A stretch of DNA of 64,000 nt from the NCBI RefSeq assembly GCF_963678635.1, contig NC_087067.1:33020401-33084400 (forward strand), written 5' to 3'. This document shows positions 1 to 9,856 of this stretch, piece after piece. Every line of letters begins with the position of its first letter. Position 1 is the first letter of the stretch. Both the position numbers and the translations under genes were made by a program. The notes under the pieces were generated by a model. That model saw only the letters and a program-made list of their open reading frames with translations, was not told the DNA's origin and made no database searches. The DNA is from Symsagittifera roscoffensis. Lineage: Eukaryota > Xenacoelomorpha > Acoela > Convolutidae.

Positions 1-1878
1 TAAAATCAGGTTTGCTGTTACTGCATTTAAATAATCTTCTACAGAGTATTCAGGGTCTGTTCCTGTGAAAACCATTAAAGGTTTGTTTGATGTTATTGAT
101 GATCCACCCATAAGGTATGGATTCATTGTCATTTGTAATGATTCTGCTGCATTTGGCATTTGAGAAAAATTTGAAAGTTGGTTTCTTGTTATTTCATGTT
201 GTTGGAGATAATATGGGAGTGGTATTTCATTTTGCATTTGTGATGCTTGATACGAGTGTGCAGTCATTGGATTTTGTTGTTGAATTGGTTGAAAAGATTG
301 TGTATTAATTAGATTTTGTTGTTGAATTGGTTGTTGATGTTGTGCATCTATTGGTTGTGGAGAAAATTTTCTATGATTTGTACGTGTTTTCTGTATTCCT
401 TGTCTACGATATTCTTGAGTATTTGGTGCAAATATATCTGGTTGTAAGAAATCATCATCTGAGGATAAATAATCCATTTGATAAGATGTCTGTTTTTTAT
501 TTTTATTTTGTTGAAAAAATGGGTAATTTTCACTGTGATCCTGTGGAGGATTTGTTTGGAAATTTATTGAATTAGGTTGGGTCATTGGGTTATCCCAATT
601 TCGAGATCTTGTATATTGGTTAAAATTTCTTTGTGGTTGGTTATATGTTTTTGATGGATGTGTATAATTATAATTATGGTCTGCAAAGTTGTTTCTAGTG
701 AATGTTTTGCGTGTTTTTGATGGTATTGTCATGGGTCTGTATGTTTGGTAATCCATATGTGAATATTTAGGAGCAACCGAAGGTTTAACGGTTGATTGTA
801 AGGTTACCTGTGTTTGTGAAGGATTTGTATTTCTTGGTGTTGTTAAATTTGGGCGTATTGGTGAAATACTTTGTTGTGTAGTTGTTGTGTGTACAATTTC
901 TTCATTTATGAAGTGTGATGGTGTCTGGATATCTTGTTGAGTAAGATTCCTAGTTCCATTGAGGTTTTCATTGTGTATGACTGTAGAGTTTAAACTATTA
1001 TTTTGTGTATCGGGCAAAAATGTATTATAGTTTAATGGTGTTGCATCAATGGTTAATGGTATTACTTTTACATAATCTCTTATGTAAGATATCGTACTTA
1101 TTGCTTGACTTGAGATTGATTGTGGGAAGCTTATAAATGCGGGATGAGACCATTCGGGGTCCCAAACATAATCTGATTGTTCTGTGATAGCGGTATCATC
1201 GTTCGAGTTTTGGGGTCTAAAATTTTTTCTTGCTTGTGCAATTAAATCAATATTGTGTGTGAAATAATCTATTATGAACCATGCCAAAATTTTTTGTAGA
1301 TCGTGTTTTGTATGTTGTGAAACGTCATCTTTCGTGAAATTTTCTTTAATGATGTTTAAATAACTAGAGAGTAGTGTGATTTCATGTCGTACTTTCAAAT
1401 GTTTAGATGTTTCTGTCGGTGAGACATTTGTTATTGGGATTTCGTTTTCTAATATCGAAATATAACTATATATTATTGCGAAAACTTCATTGGTGAATAT
1501 GGAGTTTGCTCTTTGTGAGTTATGATATTGGATGCTTTTTATATATTCTGAAAAAACTTTTGAAAATTCTAAATCAAGATCGTCTGTTTGAATTGTATAT
1601 TTTCTATTATTATGGTTTGGTGAGGTGAATTCTATGGAGTAGATTCCATACTGTTGTGTTATGTTGCATATATCTTTTAAGTAGTGGTCTATGATTTGTC
1701 TTTTGATTTTTATATCTGGGAATTCTGTTTTACATGGACTGATTCCGGGTTCAAATAAATTTAATAGTAAATTTTTGCAAAATATATGCTGTCCTCTATC
1801 AGTGGTTGTATCTACTATAAAAGGAAAGATTTCATCATCATCTGGACTTTCTTCACCTGGGGTGTGCGTTGAGCTCAT
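1..1878 (-). CDS. Gag-like protein of an LTR retroelement, partial (3' end outside window)
   Basis: An uninterrupted minus-strand frame runs from an ATG at 1876-1878 to the window edge (626 codons, no stop), which is long for such AT-rich DNA. The N-terminal ~330 residues are mixed and acidic-helical. Residues ~330-580 are rich in N, Q, P, S and T, with repeated QPIQQQN segments coded by a short duplication at 271-291 and 312-332. The last ~30 residues read PLMVFTGTDPEYSVEDYLNA, which resembles the start of a retrotransposon Gag/capsid domain (F-x-G ... V-x-D-Y/F-L). The start overlaps the preceding ORF by 26 nt, suggesting one polycistronic or frameshifted transcript. Protease, RT and integrase would lie beyond base 1 and are not seen. 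The gag identity is inferred from the C-terminal motif and composition; the ORF itself is well supported. Confidence 0.6.
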   Translation of the reverse strand, partial: MSSTHTPGEESPDDDEIFPFIVDTTTDRGQHIFCKNLLLNLFEPGISPCKTEFPDIKIKRQIIDHYLKDICNITQQYGIYSIEFTSPNHNNRKYTIQTDDLDLEFSKVFSEYIKSIQYHNSQRANSIFTNEVFAIIYSYISILENEIPITNVSPTETSKHLKVRHEITLLSSYLNIIKENFTKDDVSQHTKHDLQKILAWFIIDYFTHNIDLIAQARKNFRPQNSNDDTAITEQSDYVWDPEWSHPAFISFPQSISSQAISTISYIRDYVKVIPLTIDATPLNYNTFLPDTQNNSLNSTVIHNENLNGTRNLTQQDIQTPSHFINEEIVHTTTTQQSISPIRPNLTTPRNTNPSQTQVTLQSTVKPSVAPKYSHMDYQTYRPMTIPSKTRKTFTRNNFADHNYNYTHPSKTYNQPQRNFNQYTRSRNWDNPMTQPNSINFQTNPPQDHSENYPFFQQNKNKKQTSYQMDYLSSDDDFLQPDIFAPNTQEYRRQGIQKTRTNHRKFSPQPIDAQHQQPIQQQNLINTQSFQPIQQQNPMTAHSYQASQMQNEIPLPYYLQQHEITRNQLSNFSQMPNAAESLQMTMNPYLMGGSSITSNKPLMVFTGTDPEYSVEDYLNAVTANLIL

Positions 1879-2320
1879 TTTTTCGTTCGATGACTGTTAA
1901 TATGTAATTGTTAATGTGTCGAATTGGTTGATTCCAATTGTATAAATGTACTGGTTTGTGTTTATACTGCTTTTTTATTCTTCTTTTTCCTCTTTTTGAT
2001 GAATTTGAAGTTGTTTCTGAGTCAGAAAAATATAATTGATCGTGAAGTGGGCAATTTTTATCTATTGATTCTTTTAGTTTGTAAAGTTCGTCTAAACTGT
2101 TGGTTTCTGATTCTGAAAATGCGTTTCGATTTTTTGAAAATCTTTTCCGTGTTATTTGTCTTTGTTTCGTTATTATTTTTCTTTTTAGTGTTTGTCGTTT
2201 TGTTCGAATGTATCCAACTGTTTGTGTATGAGGTGTGATTACAAGGTCGTATTTTTTGTTATCTATTTCACAATTGTGTAAAACGATTGTTTGTTTATTT
2301 CCTAGGTTTTTAAATGACAT
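1853..2320 (-). CDS. Small basic ORF upstream of the gag-like ORF, function unknown
   Basis: This 155-codon ORF has an ATG at 2318-2320 and a TGA at 1853-1855. It is lysine/arginine-rich: a central stretch around residues 40-65 is strongly basic (TLKRKIITKQRQITRKRF), followed by an acidic serine-rich stretch (SESETNSLDE) and a second basic patch (SKRGKRRIKKQYKHK). I see no family motif. Its end overlaps the start of the gag-like ORF by 26 nt in another frame, so it is probably part of the same element. It could be a nucleic-acid-binding accessory protein or the N-terminal part of Gag joined by frameshifting. Function is not assigned. Confidence 0.45.
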   Translation of the reverse strand: MSFKNLGNKQTIVLHNCEIDNKKYDLVITPHTQTVGYIRTKRQTLKRKIITKQRQITRKRFSKNRNAFSESETNSLDELYKLKESIDKNCPLHDQLYFSDSETTSNSSKRGKRRIKKQYKHKPVHLYNWNQPIRHINNYILTVIERKNELNAHPR

Positions 2321-2840
2321 AAGGTTTAGGATGACGGATGCAAAAGGTTGTTAAATGGTTTCTATTTTCTTAAACTGTTAGTTCTTACGATTTTTTGGTT
2401 AGCTTAACCTCCTGGGTCTGTTTGTTCAGGGTTGGAGAGAAAAGTATATCGATTCCGAAGAATGATTTTTTACTTTCTCGTGGCTAGTATAAGTTAAGGT
2501 GTTAACTTACTTAATCTTACTTAGGGGTAGTGATTGTGTTCAAGGGTTGGAGAGTAGTAAATCGATCCACAAGGTTCAGGTATAATTAGAACGCGAGTAG
2601 TTCGTTAGATACTATTTTAAACTTACTAAGTCTAAGATTTATCCTGGGTCTGGTAAGAGGGGGGGTCAAGTGAAGGATGAATAACCGAAGTTCTTCACTG
2701 TTTATCCTAATTTGAATGATTAGTTTTGTTTAAAAATTTCTATTAGTCTTAGGTCTTTAGAAAGGGTTGGGTAGTGAATCGACGTTTGAGGTCGTTAGAC
2801 ACTAATTAAGTGGGTGGGGGAGAACAAAGTTGTTCTGTTT

Positions 2841-2865
2841 GATCCAAGGATAAGCCTTGATGATC
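2841..2865 (+). repeat. 25-bp direct repeat, copy 1
   Basis: Begins gatccaagg and ends gatgatc. An identical copy starts 60 bp downstream at 2901. Each copy contains the inverted pair caagg/ccttg separated by 5 nt, so each could fold into a small hairpin. Confidence 0.8.
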
Positions 2866-2900
2866 AAATTTGAAATTTAATTAAGTAGAAAATGATTTAA

Positions 2901-2925
2901 GATCCAAGGATAAGCCTTGATGATC
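2901..2925 (+). repeat. 25-bp direct repeat, copy 2
   Basis: Identical to 2841-2865, with the same internal caagg/ccttg hairpin. The two copies lie in the presumed untranslated leader of the minus-strand element. Confidence 0.8.
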
Positions 2926-3256
2926 TGGTTTTAAAATTAAGTGAATTTAAGTTTTAATAAAATTTTAAATGTGTGTAAAGGAAAGGTTTAGTGTTTTGAT
3001 GATATTAGTGGGTTTATGATTGCTGTTATGTTTTAGATGATGGAGCTGGAACAACAGGATGATTTATGATTACTAACCATTTATTGTCATGCTACTAATT
3101 TTTATTTTTTATTTTTCAATAAATATTTTTCAAACATGTTTTGTATATTACTGCAGAGTTTTAGGAAAACGATCTTAGATCTTTTTATCAATCGTTATTG
3201 TATATTAATAATTTTGTTTAGCGCCTGAAATGATTTTGAAGATTAACTTCAAGGTT

Positions 3257-3490
3257 TTATGTTTGCAAATGAAAATCTAAATTCATTGCTAGTAGTATTC
3301 TAAATATAAAAGTTTGTTCTGGTTTTTGCCTAACTATCATATAGCTATATGGCAAGTTTCTACTTTGTCGTATGTCGTCTCTGGTTCGAGGTCTTCTTCC
3401 AATTCCGGGTAGTTCTGTTATGGTTCGGAATATTGGCTCTGATCTATTGAGTCGTAGAGACATTTCGATTAAATTATTGTCGTATAACAT
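3257..3490 (-). CDS. Short hypothetical ORF in left flank
   Basis: A 77-codon minus-strand ORF from ATG (3488-3490). It is fairly rich in arginine, includes LPGIGRRPRTRDD, and has no recognisable domain. It lies upstream of the other minus-strand ORFs, in the presumed leader/LTR region. It may be a chance ORF; no support beyond length and position. Confidence 0.15.
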   Translation of the reverse strand: MLYDNNLIEMSLRLNRSEPIFRTITELPGIGRRPRTRDDIRQSRNLPYSYMIVRQKPEQTFIFRILLAMNLDFHLQT

Positions 3491-3843
3491 TTTGTAAATG
3501 TTTTTGTCTAATTTCTAATCTATTTTGGTTAATTCTAAGCTATTAAGGTCTTGTTCGAGACTTATGGTCGCACCAGATGAGTTAGATCGAGTTGGTTAAC
3601 TCATAGAGTAATTTCGGATAGGGTACACCGTCTGCTCGTCACGCTATCTTATTTTCGGCCGGATAGATTCGTGCAACTTCTTAGTCTAATACCGATCCTA
3701 ATCTTACTCTTATACTATCTAGTCTCAGGTTGTTCAACTAGTCTCTGCTAGGCTCAATAGATCTAGGGTATACTGGTTTATTGCGGCTGCTGAAGTGCTC
3801 GGGAGAGTCCAACTATTTTCTAAGTTAAATTCAAATCTCTCTG

Positions 3844-3871
3844 GTGCTGAAATTACAAGTAACTTCAGCAC
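3844..3871. other. Small inverted repeat
   Basis: gtgctgaa at 3844-3851 pairs perfectly with ttcagcac at 3864-3871 across a 12-nt loop. It is in the left flank close to the array edge. Function unknown. Confidence 0.5.
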
Positions 3872-3904
3872 TTACAAATAAGTGGGTTGTTAGTTAGATG
3901 GATC

Positions 3905-3961
3905 ATGATTGGTTAATATTAAATACTTTACATTGGTAAAATATCTAAATTATCCAATCAT
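3905..3961. other. 57-bp segment bounded by 12-bp inverted repeat
   Basis: atgattggttaa at 3905-3916 and ttatccaatcat at 3950-3961 are inverted copies with one mismatch. They enclose AT-rich sequence and end 25 bp before the U2 array starts. This could be a relic terminal inverted repeat or a chance hairpin. Confidence 0.35.
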
Positions 3962-4621
3962 AAAATGTAGTCTAGATCAGGTTCCACCTGGCTGGTATTC
4001 GACCATATGCCACTAACGTTGAGTGAGCGGCTATCATGCCATAGATGGTCATCTAAGACACCCTGTACACGCTCCGTAGGTTTTGACCAGCCGATTTGGC
4101 CATAAAACTCATTGGGCCAAAAAAATTCTCAAAATTGTCAATTTTTCAAATTTTGTTTGAATTGCATAAATTATAACGTGAGCGTGCAAAATTTTACATG
4201 GTATAAGAGCATATTTCTACTCTCGCGCGAGGGCGAGTGTTTTAAAAGTAATGTACATAGTTATATGCTAGTCAGGATATAAATGGAAGCGGAATTACTC
4301 AAATGCCTCAGGCAGAACCGCAGATTCTGTCTTTGTCCACATCGTTAAGCCCATGTCGTATGTAACGGCACAAACGCAGATGGTTATAACGTAGTCTACT
4401 GTACTCTTACGATAGATTTACTAGCCAGCAGGGGAGTTTTGTTAGGGCGAAGTGTCATTATGGCTACCTCTTTTCAACTTTCCCCCTTGACCTTTCATAA
4501 GTTGGTCCGGGAGCGACCCAGCTCTCAACCCAGTCGGATAAAAATAATTTTTTTTATGAAGCGAGCTGTTTTTTCATTGTTGTGTTCAAGGCATGTACCA
4601 AAATTAGGAAAAGGTTTAGCT

Positions 4622-4808
4622 ATCGCTTCTCGGCCTTTTGGCTAAGATCATGTGTAGTATCTGTTCTTGTCAGCTTAATATCTGGCATGCTGGGCATAGC
4701 CTGGCTCCAATATTAAACTGATTTTCACTTCCCGAGTTAACACCGAAGCTTGCTTCAGTTGACTCACGGATTGCCCCGGTCTTACACTACCATCGGGAGC
4801 AGTCCACC
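4622..4808 (+). ncRNA. U2: U2 spliceosomal snRNA, copy 1
   Basis: This 187-nt gene matches metazoan U2. The 5' half (atcgcttctcggccttttgg, then ctaagatca-gtgtagtatctgttctt) is almost the animal consensus and includes the branch-site recognition sequence GTAGTA. Stem IIa is TGTCAG/CTGGCA around loop CTTAATAT. Stem IIb is GCTGGGC/GCCTGGC. A single-stranded Sm site follows. Stem III is closed by GAGTTAAC/GTTGACTC with the conserved GAAGCTTGCTTC tip. Stem IV is CCCGGT/ATCGGG. U2 pairs with the intron branch site and U6 in the spliceosome. Copy-specific changes are a T in ggctcc, a C within the Sm site (attttca rather than attttta) and gcccc before stem IV. The Sm change may weaken snRNP assembly. 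Start and end are placed by homology to the known 5' and 3' ends. Confidence 0.9.
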
Positions 4809-6058
4809 TGAAAATTCTGAACCTGCAAATTACCTTAATAGAGTGAAGATGTCAGTATGAAGAGTCTAATTGAGCCTGGTGAATTGCGCGAACGGCCATA
4901 ACTTGCCCAAAAAATTTAAGACTTCCAAATTTTTCTATTTCTATCGTAAGACCATCGTCAAATCTTGGGGGACTGAGAAAATGAACCAATTTCGTCGAAC
5001 CAGTTCAAAGTTATGAGTTCTTGAAAGCTCGGTGATGCCAAAAAGTTAAGCCTAATCGAGCGTGGTGCAAAAAACGAAAATTTCAAAATTTTTGTTGTTT
5101 TCTGTCTAAATTTTATTTTTTCAATATCGTATGACAATTTTGGACTCAGAACAATTCCAACGAGCCCAAAACGACTTCTTTAGCTTCCGTGTTCGTGGAG
5201 TAATCATCAGTTGAAATTTTGGGGGGAGCTGAAATTCGGCCATTTTGGAAGAAAATCGACCTAAAAGCTAACTTTTAAGTTAGTGCAATTTTTTTCTTGC
5301 ATTTTTCATAAAATGGGATGCTCTCTGCTGTCGCAGAGTGCATTCAATGAAACTTATCAAATAGATTTGAAAACTTACCTATTTAATAAGTTTATCACAA
5401 CAATTTGGCTAAAAGCATCTATCAGTATCCTGGCTGGTATTCGACCATATGCCACTAACGTTGAGTGAGCGGCTATCATGCCATGGATGGTCATCTAAGA
5501 CACCCTGTACACGCTCCGTAGAATTTGACCAGCCGATTTGGCCATAAAACTCATTGGGCCAAAAAAATTCTGAAAATTGTCAATTTTTCAACTTTTGTTT
5601 GAATTGCATAAATTATAACGTGAGCGTGCAAAATTTTACATGGTATAAGAGCATATTTCTACTCTCGCGAGGGCGAGTGTTTTAAAAGTAATGTACATAG
5701 TTATATGCTAGTCAGGATATAAATGGAAGCGGAATTACTCAAATGCCTAAGGCAGAACCGCAGATTCTGTCTTTGTCACATCGTTAAGCCCATGTCGTAT
5801 GTAACAGCCCAAACGCAGATGGTTATAACGTAGTCTACTGTACTCTTACGATAGATTTACTAGCCAGCAGGGGAGTTTTGTTAGGGCGAAGTGTCATTAT
5901 GGCTACCTCTTTTCAACTTTCCCCCTTGACCTTTCATAAGTTGGTCCGGGAGTGACCCAGCTCTCAACCCAGTCGGATAAAAATAAATTTTTATGATGCG
6001 AGCTGTTTTTTCATTGTTGTGTTCAAGGCATGTACCAAAATTAGGAAAAGGTTTAGCT

Positions 6059-6245
6059 ATCGCTTCTCGGCCTTTTGGCTAAGATCATGTGTAGTATCTG
6101 TTCTTGTCAGCTTAATATCTGGCATGCTGGGCATAGCCTGGCTCCAATATTAAACTGATTTTTACTTCCCGAGTTAACACCGAAGCTTGCTTCAGTTGAC
6201 TCGGGGATTGTCCCGGTCTTACACTACCATCGGGAGCAGTCCACC
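6059..6245 (+). ncRNA. U2: U2 snRNA, copy 2
   Basis: Full-length 187-nt copy with intact GTAGTA, Sm site attttta and all stems. It differs from the local consensus by ggctcc after stem IIb and by cggggattg instead of cacggattg between stems III and IV, an unpaired region. Likely functional. Confidence 0.93.
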
Positions 6246-7493
6246 TGAAAATTCTGAACCTGCAAATTACCTTAATAGAGTGAAGATGTCAGTATGAAGA
6301 GTCTAATTGAGCCTGGTGAATTGCGCGAACGGCCATAACTTGCCCAAAAAACTTAAGACTTCCAAATTTTTCTATTTCTATCGTAAGACCATCGTCAAAT
6401 CTTGGGGGACTGAGAAAATGAACCAATTTCGTCGAACCAGTTCAAAGTTATGAGTTCTTGAAAGCTCGGTGATGCCAAAAAGTTAAGCCTAATCGAGCGT
6501 GGTGCAAAAAACGAAAATTTCAAAATTTTTGTTCTTTTCTGTCTAAATTTTATTTTTTCAAAATCGTATCACAATTTTGCACTCAGAACAATTCCAACGA
6601 GCCCAAAACGACTTCTTTAGCTTCAGTGTTTGTGGAGTAATCATCATTTGAAATTTTGGGGGGAGCTGAAATTCGGCAATTTTGGAAGAAAATCGACCTA
6701 AAAGCTAACTTTTTAGTGCAATTTTTTTCTTGCATTTTTCATAAAATGGGGTGCTCTCTGCTGTCGCAGAGTGAATTCAAAGAAGTTATCAAATAGATTT
6801 GAAAACTTACCTATTTAATAAGTTTATCACAACAATTAGGCTAAAAGCATCTATCAGTATCCTGGCTGGTATTCGACAATATGCCACTAACGTTGAGTGA
6901 GCGGCTATCATGCCATAGATGGTCATCTAAGACACCTTGCACACGCTCCGTAGGTTTTGACCAGCCGATTTGGCCATAAAACTCATTGGGCCAAAAAAAT
7001 TCTGAAAATTGTCAATTTTTCAAATTTTGTTTGAATTGCATAAATTATAACGTGAGCGTGCAAAATTTTACATGGTATAAGAGCATACTTCTACTCTCGC
7101 GCGAGGGCGAGTGTTTTAAAAGTAATGTACATAGTTATATGCTAGTCAGGATATAAATGGAAGCGGAATTACTCAAATGCCTAAGGCAGAACCGCAGATT
7201 CTGTCTTTGTCCACATCGTTAAGCCCATGTCGTATGTAACGGCGAAAACGCAGATGGTTATAACGTAGTCTACTGTACTCTTACGATAGATTTACTAGCC
7301 AGCAGGGGAGTTTTGTTAGGGCGAAGTGTCATTATGGCTACCTCTTTTCAACTTTCCCCCTTGACCTTTCATAAGTTGGTCCGGGAGCGACCCAGCTCTC
7401 AACCCAGTCGGATAAAAATAAATTTTTATGATGCGAGCTGTTTTTTCATTGTTGTGTTCAAGGCATGTACCAAAATTAGGAAACGTTTTAGCT

Positions 7494-7680
7494 ATCGCTT
7501 CTCGGCCTTTTGGCTAAGATCATGTGTAGTATCTGTTCTTGTCAGCTTAATATCTGGCATGCTGGGCATAGCCTGGCACCAATATTAAACTGATTTTTAC
7601 TTCCCGAGTTAACACCGAAGCTTGCTTCAGTTGACTCACGGATTGTCCCGGTCTTACACTACCATCGGGAGCAGTCCACC
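7494..7680 (+). ncRNA. U2: U2 snRNA, copy 3
   Basis: Matches the local consensus over all 187 nt. The bases just upstream differ slightly (acgttttag for acggtttag), outside the transcript. Confidence 0.95.
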
Positions 7681-8535
7681 TGAAAATTCTGAACCTGCAA
7701 ATTACCTTAATAGAGTGAAGATGTCAGTATGAAGAGTCTAATTGAGCCTGGTGAATTGCGCGAACGGCCATAACTTGCCCAAAAAACTTAAGACTTCCAA
7801 ATTTTTCTATTTCTATCGTAAGACCATCGTCAAATCTTGGGGGACTGAGAAAATGAACCAATTTCGTCGAACCAGTTCAAAGTTATGAGTTCTTGAAAGC
7901 TCGGTGATGCCAAAAAGTTAAGCCTAATCGAGCGTGGTGCAAAAAACGAAAATTTCAAAATTTTTGTTCTTTTCTGTCTAAATTTTATTTTTTCAATATC
8001 GTATCACAATTTTAGACTCAGAACAATTCCAACGAGCCCAAAACGACTTCTTTAGCTTCAGTGTTCGTGGAGTAATCATCAGTTGAAATTTTGGGGGGAG
8101 CTGAAATTCGGCCATTTTGGAAGAAAATCGACCTAAAAGCTAACTTTTAAGTTAGTGCAATTTTTTTCTTGCATTTTTCATAAATTGGGATGCTCTCTGC
8201 TGTCGCAGAGTGCATTCAAAGAAACTTATCAAATAGATTTGAAAACTTACCTATTTAGTAAGTTTATCACAACAATTAGGCTAAAAGCATCTACCAGTAT
8301 CCTGGCTGGTATTCGACCATATGCCACTAACGTTGAGTGAGCGGCTATCATGCCATAGATGGTCATCTAAGACACCCTGTACACGCTCCGTAGGTTTTGA
8401 CCAGCCGATTTGGCCATAAAACTCATTGGGCCAAAAAAATTCTGAAAATTGTCAATTTTTCAAATTTTGTTTGAATTGCATAAATTATAACGTGAGCGTG
8501 CAAAATTTTACATGGTATAAGAGCATATTTCTACT

Positions 8536-8545
8536 CTCGCGCGAG
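8536..8545. other. 10-bp palindrome in spacer, representative unit
   Basis: ctcgcgcgag is a perfect palindrome about 400 bp upstream of U2. It sits inside actctcgcgcgagggcgagt in nearly every unit and is the most CpG-dense spot of the spacer. The unit near 5660 has lost two bases (ctcgcgaggg). Role unknown. Confidence 0.4.
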
Positions 8546-8884
8546 GGCGAGTGTTTTAAAAGTAATGTACATAGTTATATGCTAGTCAGGATATAAATGG
8601 AAGCGGAATTACTCAAATGCCTAAGGCAGAACCGCAGATTCTGTCTTTGTCCACATCGTTAAGCCCATGTCGTATGTAACGGCCCAAACGCAGATGGTTA
8701 TAACGTAGTCTACTGTACTCTTACGATAGATTTACTAGCCAGCAGGGGAGTTTTGTTAGGGCGAAGTGTCATTATGGCTACCTCTTTTCAACTTTCCCCC
8801 TTGACCTTTCATAAGTTGGTCCGGGAGCGACCCAGCTCTCAACCCAGTCGGATAAAAATAAATTTTTATGATGCGAGCTGTTTT

Positions 8885-8933
8885 TTCATTGTTGTGTTCA
8901 AGGCATGTACCAAAATTAGGAAAAGGTTTAGCT
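8885..8933 (+). promoter_or_regulatory. Candidate proximal promoter of U2 (PSE-like position), representative unit
   Basis: The ~50 bp directly upstream of U2 (ttcattgttgtgttcaaggc, then the atgtacc block) are kept in every unit, including those with deleted or disrupted distal spacer. Animal U2 genes use a proximal sequence element at about -40 to -70, so a PSE is expected here. The exact element is not identified and no TATA box is required. This is inference from position and conservation. Confidence 0.35.
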
Positions 8934-9120
8934 ATCGCTTCTCGGCCTTTTGGCTAAGATCATGTGTAGTATCTGTTCTTGTCAGCTTAATATCTGGCAT
9001 GCTGGGCATAGCCTGGCACCAATATTAAACTGATTTTTACTTCCCGAGTTAACACCGAAGCTTGCTTCAGTTGACTCACGGATTGTCCCGGTCTTACACT
9101 ACCATCGGGAGCAGTCCACC
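8934..9120 (+). ncRNA. U2: U2 snRNA, copy 4
   Basis: Consensus copy, used here as the reference for variants. All conserved elements are present: 5' stem I, GTAGTA, stems IIa and IIb, Sm site, stems III and IV. Its 3' spacer is interrupted 602 bp after its end by retrotransposon A. Confidence 0.95.
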
Positions 9121-9705
9121 TGAAAATTCTGAACCTGCAAATTACCTTAATAGAGTGAAGATGTCAGTATGAAGAGTCTAATTGAGCCTGGTGAATTGCG
9201 CGAACGGCCATAACTTGCCCAAAAAACTTAAGACTTCCAAATTTTTCTATTTCTATCGTAAGACCATTGTCAAATCTTGGGGGACTGAGAAAATGAACCA
9301 ATTTCGTCGAACCAGTTCAAAGTTATGAGTTCTTGAAAGCTCGGTGATGCCAAAAAGTTAAGCCTAATCGAGCGTGGTGCAAAAAACGAAAATTTCAAAA
9401 TTTTTGTTCTTTTCTGTCTAAATTTTATTTTTTCAATATCGTATCACAATTTTGGACTCAGAACAATTCCAACGAGCCCAAAACGACTTCTTTAGCTTCA
9501 GTGTTTGTGGAGTAATCATCAGTTGAAATTTTGGGGGGAGCTGAAATTCGGCCATTTTGGAAGAAAATCGACCTAAAAGCTAACTTTTAAGTTAGTGCAA
9601 TTTTTTTCTTGCATTTTTCATAAAATGGGGTGCTCTCTGCTGTCGCAGAGTGCATTCAAAGAAATTTATCAAATAGATTTGAAAACTTACCTATTTAATA
9701 AGTTT

Positions 9706-9722
9706 ATCAAAACAATTAGGCT
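9706..9722 (+). repeat. Target-site duplication of element A, left
   Basis: atcaaaacaattaggct, matching 13340-13356 with one mismatch. It joins directly to the 3' end of the antisense element. Confidence 0.8.
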
Positions 9723-9856
9723 TTCAAATAATTTATTAACGATTGTAATTACAAATTACAAAAAAGTAAAGCAATTAGTTACACATATTTAGTTACAGTT
9801 AGCAGAAAAGAAATACGGCATCAAATGTAATATAATACACCATGAAGATAATCATT

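Larger units (their letters stand above)
2321..3986. other. Non-array left flank, mostly non-coding
   Basis: AT-rich sequence lies between the minus-strand ORFs and the first U2 unit. It holds degenerate repeated phrases (cagggttggagag near 2428, aagggttggagag near 2540, aagggttgggtag near 2762, each followed within about 20 nt by atcga), a pair of 25-bp direct repeats and two small hairpins. It is in the position expected for a leader and 5' LTR of the minus-strand retroelement, but I could not fix LTR ends or a primer-binding site. Confidence 0.4.
3987..9722 (+). repeat. U2 tandem array, segment 1 (U2 copies 1-4)
   Basis: Array homology starts abruptly at about 3987 with cctggctggtattcgacc. 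Each unit is U2 (187 bp), then a 3' spacer of about 620 bp up to the retrotransposon target site attaggct, then about 630 bp of upstream spacer including the presumed promoter. The unit length here is about 1440 bp (U2 starts 4622, 6059, 7494, 8934). The spacer contains no convincing protein gene. ORFs of 61-91 codons recur in every unit only because the units are repeats, and one crosses the U2 gene itself. Confidence 0.95.

Noticed and set aside
117-575. Plus-strand ORFs at the left end
   Set aside because: They are antisense to the long gag-like frame and have composition expected of shadows of N/Q-rich coding sequence.
2321-3986. LTR boundaries and tRNA primer-binding site
   Set aside because: No TG...CA pair with an adjoining tRNA-complementary stretch could be fixed, and the second LTR is outside the window.
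8742-8775. U1-like stretch (tttactagccagcaggggag ... agggcga)
   Set aside because: Shares gcaggggag and agggcga with U1, but the 5' splice-site recognition sequence, spacing and stems do not match. Most likely coincidence.
8753-9028. Recurring 91-codon ORF (MLGRSVIMATSF...), in nearly every unit
   Set aside because: It begins at a TTG in the spacer and reads through the proximal promoter into the U2 gene. It recurs only because the units repeat, varies by frameshift between units and has no protein-like conservation.
9595-9792. Recurring 61-67-codon ORF (MQFFSCIFHKMG...)
   Set aside because: Spacer shadow. Variants among units include indels and stops, as expected of non-coding DNA.
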